From Candidatus Binatia bacterium (lineage in GTDB: Bacteria; Desulfobacterota; Binatia; Bin18): 64,000 nt of DNA. This document shows, one piece after another, positions 9,119 through 16,991 of the stretch. The stretch covers positions 2,913,925-2,977,924 of the forward strand of contig OX638322.1 of the NCBI GenBank assembly GCA_951812575.1, in the 5' to 3' direction. Numbering within the stretch: the stretch's first letter is position 1; each line of letters starts with the position of its first letter. The notes under the pieces are model-generated. The model saw nothing but the letters and a program-made list of their open reading frames with translations, was not told the DNA's origin and did not search any database. The position numbers and the translations under genes were made by a program.

Positions 9119-10867
9119 ATGATTACCCCAATCACCGCGGAAATCATCCGGGAATATTTCGAGTCGGTTGCCGAAGAAATAATCAAGACCATGGTCAGGG
9201 CTTCGGTCTCGCCTATTTTTAACGAAGCCCACGATTGTTCGGCCGGCGTGTTCTCCTACGACGGTAAACAGGTCGGGCTGGTTTCTCGGGGAGATGCTGT
9301 GCCGGTGCATATTTATGCCTGCCTGACCTCGGTCGAGGCCTGTATTCGGTTCTTCCGCGGTGACCTGAACGACGGCGATGTGATTCTGGCCTGTGACCCG
9401 TTCTTTGGCGGGACGCATATCGGCGACTACACCATCATCCTGCCCGTTTTCTGCAATAACAAACCGGTTTTCTTTGCCTCGGTACGCGCCCATATGCTGG
9501 ATGTCGGTGGCCCGGTGCCGGGTGGACTCAACGCCGAGGCCGAGGAAGTCTGGCAGGAAGGCTTTCGCTTTCCTCCGGTCAAGGTGTTTGAAAAGGGCGA
9601 ACGGCGGCGAGACGTCTGGGATCTGCTGAAGGCAAACAACCGCTTACCCGATATTGCCATCGCAGACATTAACGCCATGATCGGTGCCTGCAAAATAGGC
9701 GAGGAACGTATTCGGGCGGTGGTCGATAAATACGGGCTGGCGACCGTTCAGGAGGGCGTCCAGTACACCTTCGACTACAGCGAGAAGAAGTTCCGCAATG
9801 CCATCGCCCAGTGGCCCACGGGCGCCTATACTGGTCGCAGCCTCTTAGACCAGGACTTTCGCGGCAACGAGAACATCAATGTGGATGTCTGCATTGAAGT
9901 GAAAGAGGGTGAGGTGGTCGTGGATTTCAGTGGCTCCCACGCCCAGAGCCCGGGGGTTATTAACAGCGTCGTGGGGAATACTATTTCCTACGTCTACGGT
10001 TGCTTTTCCGCGGTATGTCCGGAAGTGCCAATTAATTCAGGATTTTTCCGGCCCATTCGGGTCGTCCTGCCGGAGGGCTCGGTGGTGAATCCCGACCCGC
10101 CGGCTGCGGCCGGGTATGCCACCATCTGCATCGGCTGCACGATCGGCGAAGCGGTCATGCAGGCGCTGGGAAAGATTGTGCCCGAACGGGTCGGCACCAC
10201 CAGCATAGACCTGAGCATGCTCTGGACGCACGGCGAGGACCCCCGCACCAAGAATTTCTTCATCAGCTATGACTATCACGCCTCGCCAGTCAGCTCCGGA
10301 GGAACGTATGGGGTCGATGGCTGGGGCGGCTGGTCGGCGCTGTTCTGCGCCCTCCAACTGGCTTCGGTCGAAATGACCGAGATCCAGTATCCCTTTCTGT
10401 ATTTGGAGGGGGAGTATTCCACGGACTCGGCCGCGGCGGGCCAGTGGCGCGGCGCTCCGTCCTATAGCATGAGGCGCATGGCCTACCAGACCGACTCGCC
10501 CATCTATTTGAATATCTGGGTCCAGGGTGCACGCCACGCCTTGCAGGGCTACTGCGGAGGGCAGGCCGGGGTGGGGAATTATGCGGTTGTCCACTATGAC
10601 AGTGAACAGGCGCGGACAGTCACGGACGTGGCGTTTCTTGAGCCCTCGGAGCGGGGCGATGTCCTGTTTTTTCAGAGCTGTGGCGGCGGCGGTTGGGGTG
10701 ACCCGCTCAAGCGTGACCCCGCCGCGGTCCTGGGCGATGTGAGAAACGAATATGTCTCGATTGAGGGGGCCGAGAGCGATTACGGGGTCGTGATAGATCC
10801 GATTTCACTCACTGTTGACGAAACCGCCACCCAACAGAGGCGTGCTGCACGAACCAACGGAAAATAA
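9119..10867 (+). CDS. hyuB: Hydantoinase B/oxoprolinase-type subunit (second copy)
   Basis: A 582-residue HyuB with ribosome site ACAGGAGCA before ATG 9119. It carries CDPFFGGTHIGDYT, AHMLDVGG, DFSGSHAQSPGVINS, GVDGWGGW and the full C-terminal CGGGGWGDPLKRDP tail, matching the tail of the truncated gene at 1-780. One HyuA with two successive HyuB genes is less common than a 1:1 pair; the two could form alternative complexes with the same ATPase subunit or one heteromeric complex. It lies 25 bases after the first HyuB and 27 before the next Rid gene, forming a five-gene operon (4951-11296). Confidence 0.9.
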   Translation: MITPITAEIIREYFESVAEEIIKTMVRASVSPIFNEAHDCSAGVFSYDGKQVGLVSRGDAVPVHIYACLTSVEACIRFFRGDLNDGDVILACDPFFGGTHIGDYTIILPVFCNNKPVFFASVRAHMLDVGGPVPGGLNAEAEEVWQEGFRFPPVKVFEKGERRRDVWDLLKANNRLPDIAIADINAMIGACKIGEERIRAVVDKYGLATVQEGVQYTFDYSEKKFRNAIAQWPTGAYTGRSLLDQDFRGNENINVDVCIEVKEGEVVVDFSGSHAQSPGVINSVVGNTISYVYGCFSAVCPEVPINSGFFRPIRVVLPEGSVVNPDPPAAAGYATICIGCTIGEAVMQALGKIVPERVGTTSIDLSMLWTHGEDPRTKNFFISYDYHASPVSSGGTYGVDGWGGWSALFCALQLASVEMTEIQYPFLYLEGEYSTDSAAAGQWRGAPSYSMRRMAYQTDSPIYLNIWVQGARHALQGYCGGQAGVGNYAVVHYDSEQARTVTDVAFLEPSERGDVLFFQSCGGGGWGDPLKRDPAAVLGDVRNEYVSIEGAESDYGVVIDPISLTVDETATQQRRAARTNGK

Positions 10868-10894
10868 ACGTATATGGACAGGAGGGCAGAGCCA

Positions 10895-11296
10895 ATGATT
10901 ACGCCGCACATCATCGATCCGGGTTGGAAATGGGACGAGGATTTTCCGCTCTCACAAGGACTGAAGATCGGCAACCTCTTGTTTCTCTCGGGTCAGGTCG
11001 CGGTCGATGCCGACGGCCGAGTCGTTGGCAAGGGCGACCTGGGGGCACAGACGCGACAAGTCTTTGAGAATATGAAAACGGTCTTGGCGCAGGCGGGTGC
11101 GACCTTCGATAACGTGGTGAAAATGACGAGCTATTTCACCACCAATATCCAGAACTACGAGGAATATTTCGCGGTCCGACGGGAATACTTCACCAAGTTC
11201 AACCCGGCCAGTACCGGTGTCCAGGTTGCCGCCCTGGCGTTTGAGGACCTTCTGCTGGAGGTTGAGGCCATCGCCTATTTGCCGGATGAGGCGTGA
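10895..11296 (+). CDS. Rid-family protein at the end of the hyu operon
   Basis: A 133-residue Rid protein. ATG 10895 is preferred over the in-frame ATG 10874 because AGGAGGGCAGAGCCA directly precedes it. Motifs: LLFLSGQVAVDADGRVVGKGDLGAQTRQ split over the N-terminal half, GATFDNVVKMTSYF, and VQVAALAFEDLLLEVEAIAYL. The N-terminal HIIDPGWKWDEDFPLSQ is nearly matched by the Rid gene at 21332 (IIDPGWSWDDKLPLAQ), so these two are close paralogues. The RidA arginine position is Ser (PASTGVQV). It probably assists the pathway served by hyuA/B. Confidence 0.9.
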   Translation: MITPHIIDPGWKWDEDFPLSQGLKIGNLLFLSGQVAVDADGRVVGKGDLGAQTRQVFENMKTVLAQAGATFDNVVKMTSYFTTNIQNYEEYFAVRREYFTKFNPASTGVQVAALAFEDLLLEVEAIAYLPDEA

Positions 11297-11407
11297 CTCT
11301 GGCGGGAGTGGCTTTTCGGGTCTATGCCAGGCCGGGTGGGGCGAATGCCTGTCTTAGCCAGCCCCCGAGTGGGCTCGGGCGAATAGCGCACCGCACTGAG
11401 CAATTGG

Positions 11408-11432
11408 AATATATGCATATTATGCATATATT
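11408..11432. promoter_or_regulatory. Perfect 12-bp palindromic operator upstream of brnTA
   Basis: The arms aatatatgcata (11408-11419) and tatgcatatatt (11421-11432) are exact reverse complements around a single T. The site ends 6 bases before the brnT start codon, so a bound protein would cover the promoter -10 region or the start of the message. BrnA antitoxins autoregulate as ribbon-helix-helix-type dimers on palindromes, so this is the expected operator. Confidence 0.7.
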
Positions 11433-11438
11433 AGCAGG

Positions 11439-11711
11439 GTGGGAATCACTTTCGATCCGAAGAAAAATTCAATCAATCGCCGCCGCCATGGGGTATCGCT
11501 GACGGAGGGCGACGGTGTCCTGAATGATCCCTTGGCACTCACGATTGAAGATGATTCCGCTGAGGGGGAACAGCGATTTGTCTCCATAGGGATGAATACC
11601 TTTGGACGTTTGATGGTCATCGTGTACGCACACAGGGGCGAAGATTTCCGCCTCATTTCCGTGCGGCGTGCAGAGCCAAAAGAGAGGCGAGCCTATGAAA
11701 AAGGAATATGA
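11439..11711 (+). CDS. brnT: BrnT-family ribonuclease toxin
   Basis: A 90-residue protein starting at GTG 11439. It begins ITFDPKKNSINRRRHGVSL, the usual BrnT N-terminus, and ends LISVRRAEPKERRAYEKG, the usual RNase-fold C-terminus (ISxRxA...ERRxYE). BrnT cleaves RNA and is neutralised by BrnA. The overlap with brnA (17 bases) and the palindromic operator in front support an intact type II module. The ribosome site is short (AGCAGG, close to the start). Confidence 0.9.
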   Translation: MGITFDPKKNSINRRRHGVSLTEGDGVLNDPLALTIEDDSAEGEQRFVSIGMNTFGRLMVIVYAHRGEDFRLISVRRAEPKERRAYEKGI

Positions 11712-11946
11712 CTTTTCAAAAGCCAAACGGGGAGTGGTAGAGTCTACGACGGGTAAGACCCGTATTACGCTGTATCTGGACAACGACGTCCTTGACCACT
11801 TTCGTACGCTGTCGGAGCAGACCGGCCGGGGCTATCAAACGCTCGTCAATGAAGCGCTCAAGGTGCAAGTTGGTCTTACCGAGCAACCTCTGACACCGGA
11901 GGCGGTCCGGCGCATCGTGCGCGAGGAACTGGCCTTGCAGAGCTGA
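11695..11946 (+). CDS. brnA: BrnA-family antitoxin
   Basis: An 83-residue protein from ATG 11695 (AGAGGCGAG ahead), beginning MKKEYDFSKAKRG as BrnA proteins do, with a C-terminal ribbon-helix-helix region: TRITLYLDNDVLDHFRTLSEQTGRGYQTLVNEAL in two halves, followed by a short tail. BrnA binds BrnT and represses the operon. The longer frame from 11668 has no ribosome site. This gene follows the toxin, the normal order for BrnTA. Confidence 0.9.
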   Translation: MKKEYDFSKAKRGVVESTTGKTRITLYLDNDVLDHFRTLSEQTGRGYQTLVNEALKVQVGLTEQPLTPEAVRRIVREELALQS

Positions 11947-11970
11947 AGTGCAATTCACCATTATGTGCAG

Positions 11971-12009
11971 CCTTGTAGGTCGGGTTAGCCGTAGGCGTAA
12001 CCCGACATC
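11971..12009. repeat. REP-like palindromic intergenic element
   Basis: gtcgggtta (11979-11987) and taacccgac (11998-12006) are perfect inverted arms around a 10-base loop, with TTGTAG to the left. The same phrase family (tcggcttagccggcctacaag) appears near 19581-19606. Elements of this kind are scattered between genes in many environmental bacteria. The remainder of the gap 11947-12191 shows no gene I can support. Confidence 0.5.
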
Positions 12010-12191
12010 CCGGACTGCGACGGCGTCGATGTCCAGGTTGGTCTCTCCTAACGGGTACTCGGCGTAATTATATCGCGGAGGAAGGGCTGCTCGGGATAGC
12101 GCCCTATGGTCCAGCCCAACAGTACGGTCCCGAATGCCCGCACTTTGTCGTACCACAGGACAGCAGACGGCCCTGCCCCAAGCACGCCAGT

Positions 12192-13007
12192 TCAGCGGAG
12201 GCGCACTGTATTGCCGGTTATGAGCCCTGCGTGGTCTGAGACCAGGCAGGCGATGACGCGGGCGACCTCCTCCGATCCCACGATGTGAACCAGATCCGTG
12301 CTCTCCTGCACATGGCGTCGCACCTCATCCGTAACCCATCCGGTGTCGGTGACTGGGGGATACACTGCGCTCGCGGTGATCCCGAGGTGGGCCAACTCGA
12401 ACGCCGCCGCCATGGTGTAGTTTTCGAGGGCTGCCTTGGCCGCTCCGTAGGAGACCTCACCTGGAAACCCGTCGGGGCCGCCTGAGGTCAGGCCTATGAT
12501 GCGTCCCCATTTGGCGCCCCGCTCTGCATGGCGCCGCGCGAACTCGGCAATCAGCGTAGCCGTCCCACGGGCGTCGACCGCAAACTGTCGCTCGAATGTC
12601 TCAGCAGAGACTCGACGGAGGCGACGCCCAAGCGGGTCTGTCGTGCCAGCTCGGAACGTGTCCGCCAGCCAACCCGACGCGTTGTTCACCAGGATATCCA
12701 CCGGGCCAAGCTCGCCTTCCGCCAAGTCGAACAGACGACGTGGCGTTGCTGCATCCGCGAGGTCAACCTCTACGGCTATTGCCTGGCCGCCCTTTGCACG
12801 TATGGCCGCGAGAACGTGCTCCGCGTCCGAGGCCCGATTCCTACCGTAGGCCTCTGGAATGCCAGGGTCGTGCTCGTCTTCGAGTCTGAGGTACGTTACG
12901 AGCACGCGCGCGCCGCACTCGGCCAGGACCCGAACCGTCGCAGCGCCGATGCCATGGTTCCCTCCAGTGACCAGGGCTACGTGATTGCTGAGGTCGAAGA
13001 GCGTCAT
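12192..13007 (-). CDS. Short-chain dehydrogenase/reductase
   Basis: A 271-residue classical SDR: NAD(P)-binding TGGNHGIG at residues 15-22, NNASG in the middle, catalytic YGAAK (Tyr and Lys) with a Ser upstream in IIGLTSGGP, and a PPVTDTGW segment after it. SDRs reduce or oxidise carbonyl/hydroxyl groups with NAD(P)H. The 50-residue insertion between the cofactor motif and NNASG (EDEHDPGIPEAYGRNRAS region) is larger than in typical FabG-like members. No operon partner is adjacent. Substrate unknown. Confidence 0.9.
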   Translation of the reverse strand: MTLFDLSNHVALVTGGNHGIGAATVRVLAECGARVLVTYLRLEDEHDPGIPEAYGRNRASDAEHVLAAIRAKGGQAIAVEVDLADAATPRRLFDLAEGELGPVDILVNNASGWLADTFRAGTTDPLGRRLRRVSAETFERQFAVDARGTATLIAEFARRHAERGAKWGRIIGLTSGGPDGFPGEVSYGAAKAALENYTMAAAFELAHLGITASAVYPPVTDTGWVTDEVRRHVQESTDLVHIVGSEEVARVIACLVSDHAGLITGNTVRLR

Positions 13008-13065
13008 CTACATCGCCTTTCTGGTCGATACGACCCGATTTAGCAGTCGGCTACTCCGATTGGGT

Positions 13066-13266
13066 TCAATTCGCCCGGACAACCAGATCGTGGACCGTCC
13101 TACCGTCTTCCTCCTGAATCACGGCGTAACGCTTGAACCCACACTTCTGGAAGGCACGCAAGCTATGAGAGTTGTCTACAGAAACGATGCCAAATAGCGC
13201 GCCGACCGGTTCGTGCCTGAAGCCAAAGTCCGCCAGCAAGGGAGGTCGCTGTAGGAGAGTTCCCGG
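13066..13266 (-). pseudogene. GNAT acetyltransferase C-terminal remnant
   Basis: On the minus strand an open frame without a start, bounded upstream by TAG at 13267-13269, ends at TGA 13066-13068. It reads HEPVGALFGIVSVDN, SHSLRAFQKCGFKRY and VIQEEDGRTVHDLVV, the final acetyl-CoA-binding and dimer strands of GNAT enzymes (the N-x-x-S-xx-xFxKxGF motif). The first two thirds of the domain are missing, so it is probably a decayed gene. Confidence 0.5.
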
Positions 13267-13329
13267 CTATGAAGAAGCTGGAAAGTAGTACAACGTACAG
13301 CCAGACATGGAGCGTGACATATGGCCACC

Positions 13330-14079
13330 TCACCCCGGCAAGACCAACTCCTGATAGACTCCATGCGCGCCCATCTCGACCTCGACCTCGGTGACCGGTG
13401 GACGGGCGTAGTGCCAGCGCAGGCCGTGATGCCCCCCGCTGGCCAGACCCGGCAGAATCTCCGTTTCCAGTAGCGGATACGCATTGTGAACGGTGTACAG
13501 CTCGACGGCCGTCACATCGGTCCAGGCGAGGCTGAACTCCTGTAAGCGGTCTGTCAGGACCTCAAGAACCGCCTGCGTCTTTTGGCTGATACCCTGCGGC
13601 GACACATCTCCGCGGCTGACGATCTCAGTTCCTTTTTCGGATCGCTGGATTTCAGCCGCCCCGGACAGCATAAAGCTGGGACGGTCGTGGTCCGTGGGCA
13701 CGGTGTAGGAAAACCCGTAGAGCGAGGGCTCGGCAACCGGGTGGACGGCCAGCGCCACATTGGTCCGCGCCGTCGGGTTGAGGCCGTCAACAAGGACCTT
13801 CCAGTCTGCGAGCCGCTGGACGTAGGGTTCATTGAACTCGGCAAACCCCTGGGGTGAGAGCGGTTGCGGGATGCGCAGCTCCATACCGCACAGGGCCTGG
13901 ATGGGCCGGCCGAGCTGCTGAAGATGGCGCGCAATCAGCTCATAGCCTTTCTCCAGTGCGGGCAGCGGATGAAAGGTGGCGTGTGCCACCTCATAGCCGG
14001 ACTGAGCCCGACAGCCGGAAGAAAAAGGACCGCTACTTTTGATGAAGGTGAAATTGCCGTCGGGTTGATCGATAAGCAT
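13330..14079 (-). CDS. Two-domain Rid-like protein
   Basis: A 249-residue protein from ATG 14079, where AAAGGACT provides a ribosome site; a longer frame begins 14 codons earlier without one. The second half looks like a Rid fold (FMLSGAAEI, SRGDVSPQGISQKTQAVLEVL, LAWTDVTAVELYTVHN), and the first half has a shorter match (LNPTARTNVALAV preceding YGFSYTVP), so I read it as two degenerate Rid-like halves in tandem. I remember similar proteins annotated only as hypothetical near hydantoinase and amidase genes. It is the last gene of a minus-strand set with RraA and DUF1330. Role unknown; binding of a small carbonyl or imine intermediate is plausible. Confidence 0.6.
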   Translation of the reverse strand: MLIDQPDGNFTFIKSSGPFSSGCRAQSGYEVAHATFHPLPALEKGYELIARHLQQLGRPIQALCGMELRIPQPLSPQGFAEFNEPYVQRLADWKVLVDGLNPTARTNVALAVHPVAEPSLYGFSYTVPTDHDRPSFMLSGAAEIQRSEKGTEIVSRGDVSPQGISQKTQAVLEVLTDRLQEFSLAWTDVTAVELYTVHNAYPLLETEILPGLASGGHHGLRWHYARPPVTEVEVEMGAHGVYQELVLPG

Positions 14080-14203
14080 GGGGAGTCCTTTAGTGAAGAA
14101 TACTTGCCCGATCAGTAGCACCCTTCCTCCCCCATAGGCAACAATGTTGTTGCTCTGTGGCTGGGTTTCTTAGCGTGATACGTCTCGAACTGATATTGAC
14201 AAA

Positions 14204-14695
14204 CTATGAGGCCGGCGTGATAAGCGGTTCGGCTGACACAATAATGCCGTTATTGTCCGCATACACAAACTCGCCGGGCTGAAAGGTGACGCCCCCGAAC
14301 GTGACCGGAACATCCAGCTCGCCAATGCCACGTTTCTCTGTTCGGAGGGGCATGACTCCGAGCGCCTGCACGCCAAGCTCCAACACCCGGATGGCGTCAA
14401 TATCCCGAATGCAGCCATAGATGATGCACCCCTCCCAGCCATTCCGGAGTGCCGTGGCCGCGATCATATCGCCCAGCAAGGCGCGCCGCATGGAGCCGCC
14501 GCCGTCCACGACCAATACTTTTCCTTGCCCCGGTTTGCCGGCGTTCTCTTTGACCAGGGAATTATCTTCGTGACATTTTATGGTCACGACCTCGCCACCA
14601 AAACAGACCTTGCCGCCGTAATTGGTAAACAGTGGTTCCACAACGCGGACAAGGTCCGGATGGGCGTCACATAAATCTGTTGTCAGGAATTGCAT
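14204..14695 (-). CDS. rraA: RraA-family protein (regulator of RNase E / HMG aldolase fold)
   Basis: A 163-residue protein closely patterned on Rra[11 protein letters not shown] at the N-terminus, [27 protein letters not shown] and VYADNNGII near the end. E. coli RraA binds and inhibits RNase E; relatives are metal-dependent 4-hydroxy-4-methyl-2-oxoglutarate aldolases with G-x(20)-R-D. The IRDID motif downstream of IIYGC carries the R-D pair, so aldolase activity is possible. Given the catabolic neighbours, an aldolase role in aromatic or ketoacid breakdown is as likely as RNA regulation. It lies 6 bases after the DUF1330 gene. Confidence 0.85.
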   Translation of the reverse strand: MQFLTTDLCDAHPDLVRVVEPLFTNYGGKVCFGGEVVTIKCHEDNSLVKENAGKPGQGKVLVVDGGGSMRRALLGDMIAATALRNGWEGCIIYGCIRDIDAIRVLELGVQALGVMPLRTEKRGIGELDVPVTFGGVTFQPGEFVYADNNGIIVSAEPLITPAS

Positions 14696-14701
14696 ACGCG
14701 A

Positions 14702-14992
14702 TTACGCTGCCCCTTCAACCACAATCATTTTCCCGTGAGAGGCGCTGTGCCGGATGCCCTTCGGCTCGCGGTACTCTTCCGAGTGATACCACGCCTTGGC
14801 CTGGGCCACGCTCTCGAATTCGAGCACAACCACCCGGTTGGGTTCCCAGTCGCCCTCCATGTTTTCGGCGGCTCCCCCCCGGACGATGAACTTCCCGCCG
14901 TAGGCTTCGACCGTTGCCGGGACGAGTTTGGTGTAGCCGGTGTACACCTCGGGGTCGGTCACCTGAACATCCACAATGATATAGGCTGACAT
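14702..14992 (-). CDS. DUF1330 (dimeric alpha-beta barrel) protein
   Basis: A 96-residue protein starting at ATG 14992 with a strong AGGAGGAAGC site. It begins SAYIIVDVQVTDPEVYTGY and includes YGGKFIVRGG and VVLEFESVAQAKAWYHSEEY, the DUF1330 signature. Family members form ferredoxin-like dimers with no firmly established reaction. It heads the transcription unit DUF1330-rraA-Rid-like (14992 down to 13330). Confidence 0.9.
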   Translation of the reverse strand: MSAYIIVDVQVTDPEVYTGYTKLVPATVEAYGGKFIVRGGAAENMEGDWEPNRVVVLEFESVAQAKAWYHSEEYREPKGIRHSASHGKMIVVEGAA

Positions 14993-15184
14993 ATGCTTCC
15001 TCCTGTGCTGCCCGTTCTTTGTCTGCATTCTCTCTTAGCTCAGGACGGCGCGCAGGGCGAGCCTACTATTTGTCCTATACGCCGGAGCAGGTCTGGACGC
15101 TGGAAAGCGAGGGGGTACTCAAGCGGGGAGTGAGGAAGATGGGGCGGGAGGCCGGCCCTCCGGGGTTGTGTTGTTCCCGTTTCG

Positions 15185-15439
15185 TCAGTGACAAGGGTTC
15201 ATTCGCTTGTTTTCTTCTTCACGGTATATCTTACTCCGGCAATCCTTCTCTCGGATGACCGTTGTATCGATGCCCTTCAGAAACCCGCGCACCTGTTTCA
15301 AGGGCTGTAGGGGGATAAGTTCGATGCGGCCATCGTATACGATCGCATGCACTTTTTGGCCCGGACTGAGCTGTAGACTTTCGCGGATTTCCTTCGGGAT
15401 GACAATTTGGAACTTAGGTGAGATGGTTACCGTTTGCAT
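15185..15439 (-). CDS. AbrB/MazE-type antitoxin, no partner toxin seen
   Basis: An 84-residue protein from ATG 15439 (MQTVTISPKFQIVIPKEI), a swapped-hairpin AbrB DNA-binding domain, with GQKVHAIVYDGRIELIPL and then VRGFLKGIDTTVIRE, a tail found in antitoxins paired with PIN toxins. No PIN-domain frame follows: 15029-15184 on this strand shows only short frames with stops. The protein is thus an orphan antitoxin. GGAG lies about 11 bases upstream of the start. Confidence 0.8.
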   Translation of the reverse strand: MQTVTISPKFQIVIPKEIRESLQLSPGQKVHAIVYDGRIELIPLQPLKQVRGFLKGIDTTVIREKDCRSKIYREEENKRMNPCH

Positions 15440-15450
15440 GCTAAGACTCC

Positions 15451-15486
15451 ATCGATAAAACAATAGTATGACATAGTATTATCGAT
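15451..15486. promoter_or_regulatory. Inverted-repeat operator/promoter of the AbrB-type gene
   Basis: atcgataa (15451-15458) and ttatcgat (15479-15486) form exact 8-base inverted arms; between them atagtat occurs twice, once on each side of gac. The site begins 12 bases upstream of the antitoxin start at 15439. AbrB-type antitoxins bind such AT-rich repeats to repress themselves, so this is a likely operator overlapping the promoter. Confidence 0.5.
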
Positions 15487-15522
15487 AAGTATTTTGCCTT
15501 ACAAGAAGCTTCTGGAGCCCGC

Positions 15523-16566
15523 TTACCCCGGAGCCAAAGCCTCAAGGGTATAGCGGATGCCGTCCCGGGCCGCGGCATCCGGCAGATAGTTGGTGAAGGT
15601 CGGATGGATAGGGTAGACAATGGGCAGCGTCACCCCGGCCTCCCGGTAGCGCGTGATCTTTTGGTGACACTGCTCGGCGGAACCATAGACGGCAAAGGCG
15701 TCGACCATCTCATCCGTGACCAGGGCGGCTGCTCCGTCCATATCGCCCCGTACGGCGCAGGTCCGCATCCGAGCGACCGTCTCCGCATAACCGCGTCTTT
15801 CAAAATACTGGGCGTACAAACCATAGGCGGTAATATGAATGGCCGTCACGTACTGCATGGCGCGTTTTGCCGCAGCGGGGTCCGGGCTGACACAGCACGG
15901 CAGATAGCAGCCAATATCAATGGCGGCCGGGTCGCGACCAACCCGCCGCGCCCCGCGTCGGACCGCTGACAGGACCTCCGGAACGCTGTCGAGCGGGACA
16001 AAAATGGGCAGGACACCGTCGGCGATCTCGCCCGCCAGCGCCAGGGTCTTTTCCGACAGCGCCCCCAAATAGCACGGGATCGTATCGCGGTACGGGTGGA
16101 GCCACGGCTCGTAGTCGCTAATCTGAAAGATCTGGCCGCTATAATTGACGTGCCGGCCCTCGGTTGCGCCTTTCAGGATAGTACGGACAACCTCGGTTGT
16201 TTCGCGCAGCCGGCGCAGGGGCCGGTCAAAAGGGAAGGGGCGACCCGGTTCCGGATTATCTCGCGCCCGGTGGATTTCCGAGTGGCCGATGCCTAAGCCG
16301 AGTCGAAAGCGGCCGGCTGAAATAGCATCCACGGTCGCGGCAGCGGTGGCAATAGTCGTCGGGTTGCGCGTAAAGACGGTGGCCACGCCGGTAGCAAGAA
16401 TAATCCTGGACGTCTCACGCGCGCAGGCCGACAGCACGCCAAAAGCATCGGCAAAGCTTTCGATCAAGTAGGCAGACTCATAGCCCCTTTGGTCTGCCAG
16501 GTTGATGCAGTCAATGAGTTCATTGACCGCCATCCCGCCCCAGAAACCAACGCCTATACGGCTCAT
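15523..16566 (-). CDS. LLM-class (F420/FMN-dependent) oxidoreductase
   Basis: A 347-residue luciferase-like monooxygenase-fold protein. Visible features: GVGFWGGM at the start, TSRIILATGVATVFTRNPTTIA, GRFRLGLGIGHSE, and PCYLGALSEKTLALAGEIADGVLP, typical of the F420-dependent methylenetetrahydromethanopterin reductase-like subgroup. Family members use F420 or FMN to oxidise or reduce carbonyls, alcohols or amides. It belongs with the second LLM protein at 21765 and the amidases in a catabolic neighbourhood. Cofactor and substrate cannot be fixed from sequence by eye. Confidence 0.9.
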   Translation of the reverse strand: MSRIGVGFWGGMAVNELIDCINLADQRGYESAYLIESFADAFGVLSACARETSRIILATGVATVFTRNPTTIATAAATVDAISAGRFRLGLGIGHSEIHRARDNPEPGRPFPFDRPLRRLRETTEVVRTILKGATEGRHVNYSGQIFQISDYEPWLHPYRDTIPCYLGALSEKTLALAGEIADGVLPIFVPLDSVPEVLSAVRRGARRVGRDPAAIDIGCYLPCCVSPDPAAAKRAMQYVTAIHITAYGLYAQYFERRGYAETVARMRTCAVRGDMDGAAALVTDEMVDAFAVYGSAEQCHQKITRYREAGVTLPIVYPIHPTFTNYLPDAAARDGIRYTLEALAPG

Positions 16567-16626
16567 ATGTGTTCTCTCTAGTGGTATCGTTCAGGCAGAC
16601 AAGCCACCCACAATAAGAGCCAGGGG

Positions 16627-16863
16627 TTAAATATCGTCTTTACCACTTCGAAGAGTGTGGGTGCTGTCTTTCGTGACCTTGATGAGAAAGCGTAGCGCCT
16701 CATTTACAGCCTCCGCACTGGGAAACACTTCTATTACATCAGCCTCTAGGCGAACCGTATCGCCAAAACTTTTACGACCCAGCCCCATTTTTCTGACCCG
16801 CAAGTTTTTGAGATCGTACTCCGGGCGCAGTTCATCATCTTTCGGCGTCGTATCCTTCTTCAT
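16627..16863 (-). CDS. Small antitoxin-like protein downstream of a truncated BrnT
   Basis: A 78-residue protein from ATG 16863, MKKDTTPKDDELRPEYDL, then VRKMGLGRKSFGDTVRLEADVIEVF and SAEAVNEALRFLIKV. Proteins of this pattern occur directly after BrnT-like toxins and are read as their antitoxins. Here its start lies inside the end of the amputated brnT frame (16835-16987). The antitoxin appears intact. Family name not recalled with certainty. Confidence 0.7.
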   Translation of the reverse strand: MKKDTTPKDDELRPEYDLKNLRVRKMGLGRKSFGDTVRLEADVIEVFPSAEAVNEALRFLIKVTKDSTHTLRSGKDDI

Positions 16864-16987
16864 AACAGAGTGGATCATCAAATACGGTTTTGGCCTCGTC
16901 AAACCCTACACCATGTTTGGAGAGATTCGCTCTTGCCTGCTCTTCGTCCCACATAAACGTGATAATAACAGTATCATGTTCGATCAT
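16835..16987 (-). pseudogene. BrnT-like toxin truncated after the N-terminal half
   Basis: From ATG 16987 the frame gives TFMWDEEQARANLSKHGVGFDEAKTVFDDPL, a standard BrnT N-terminus (about 40 residues), then CYEEGYDAER and stop. A normal BrnT continues about 45 more residues with the ISxRxA...ERRxYE RNase end. The junction falls directly at the start of the downstream antitoxin gene, so a deletion that removed the toxin's second half and joined it to the antitoxin start is the simplest explanation. Confidence 0.65.
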
Positions 16988-16991
16988 CCGG

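Noticed and set aside
11947..12191. Coding remnant on the minus strand between brnA and the SDR gene
   Set aside because: A 146-codon frame crosses brnA and the REP-like element; it lacks motifs and follows no gene boundary.
15019..15258. Possible small gene on the plus strand, or a PIN toxin for the AbrB-type antitoxin
   Set aside because: Neither strand shows PIN motifs (no TxD or xxDxLIAA-type segments), and the plus frame overlaps the antitoxin gene without a ribosome site.
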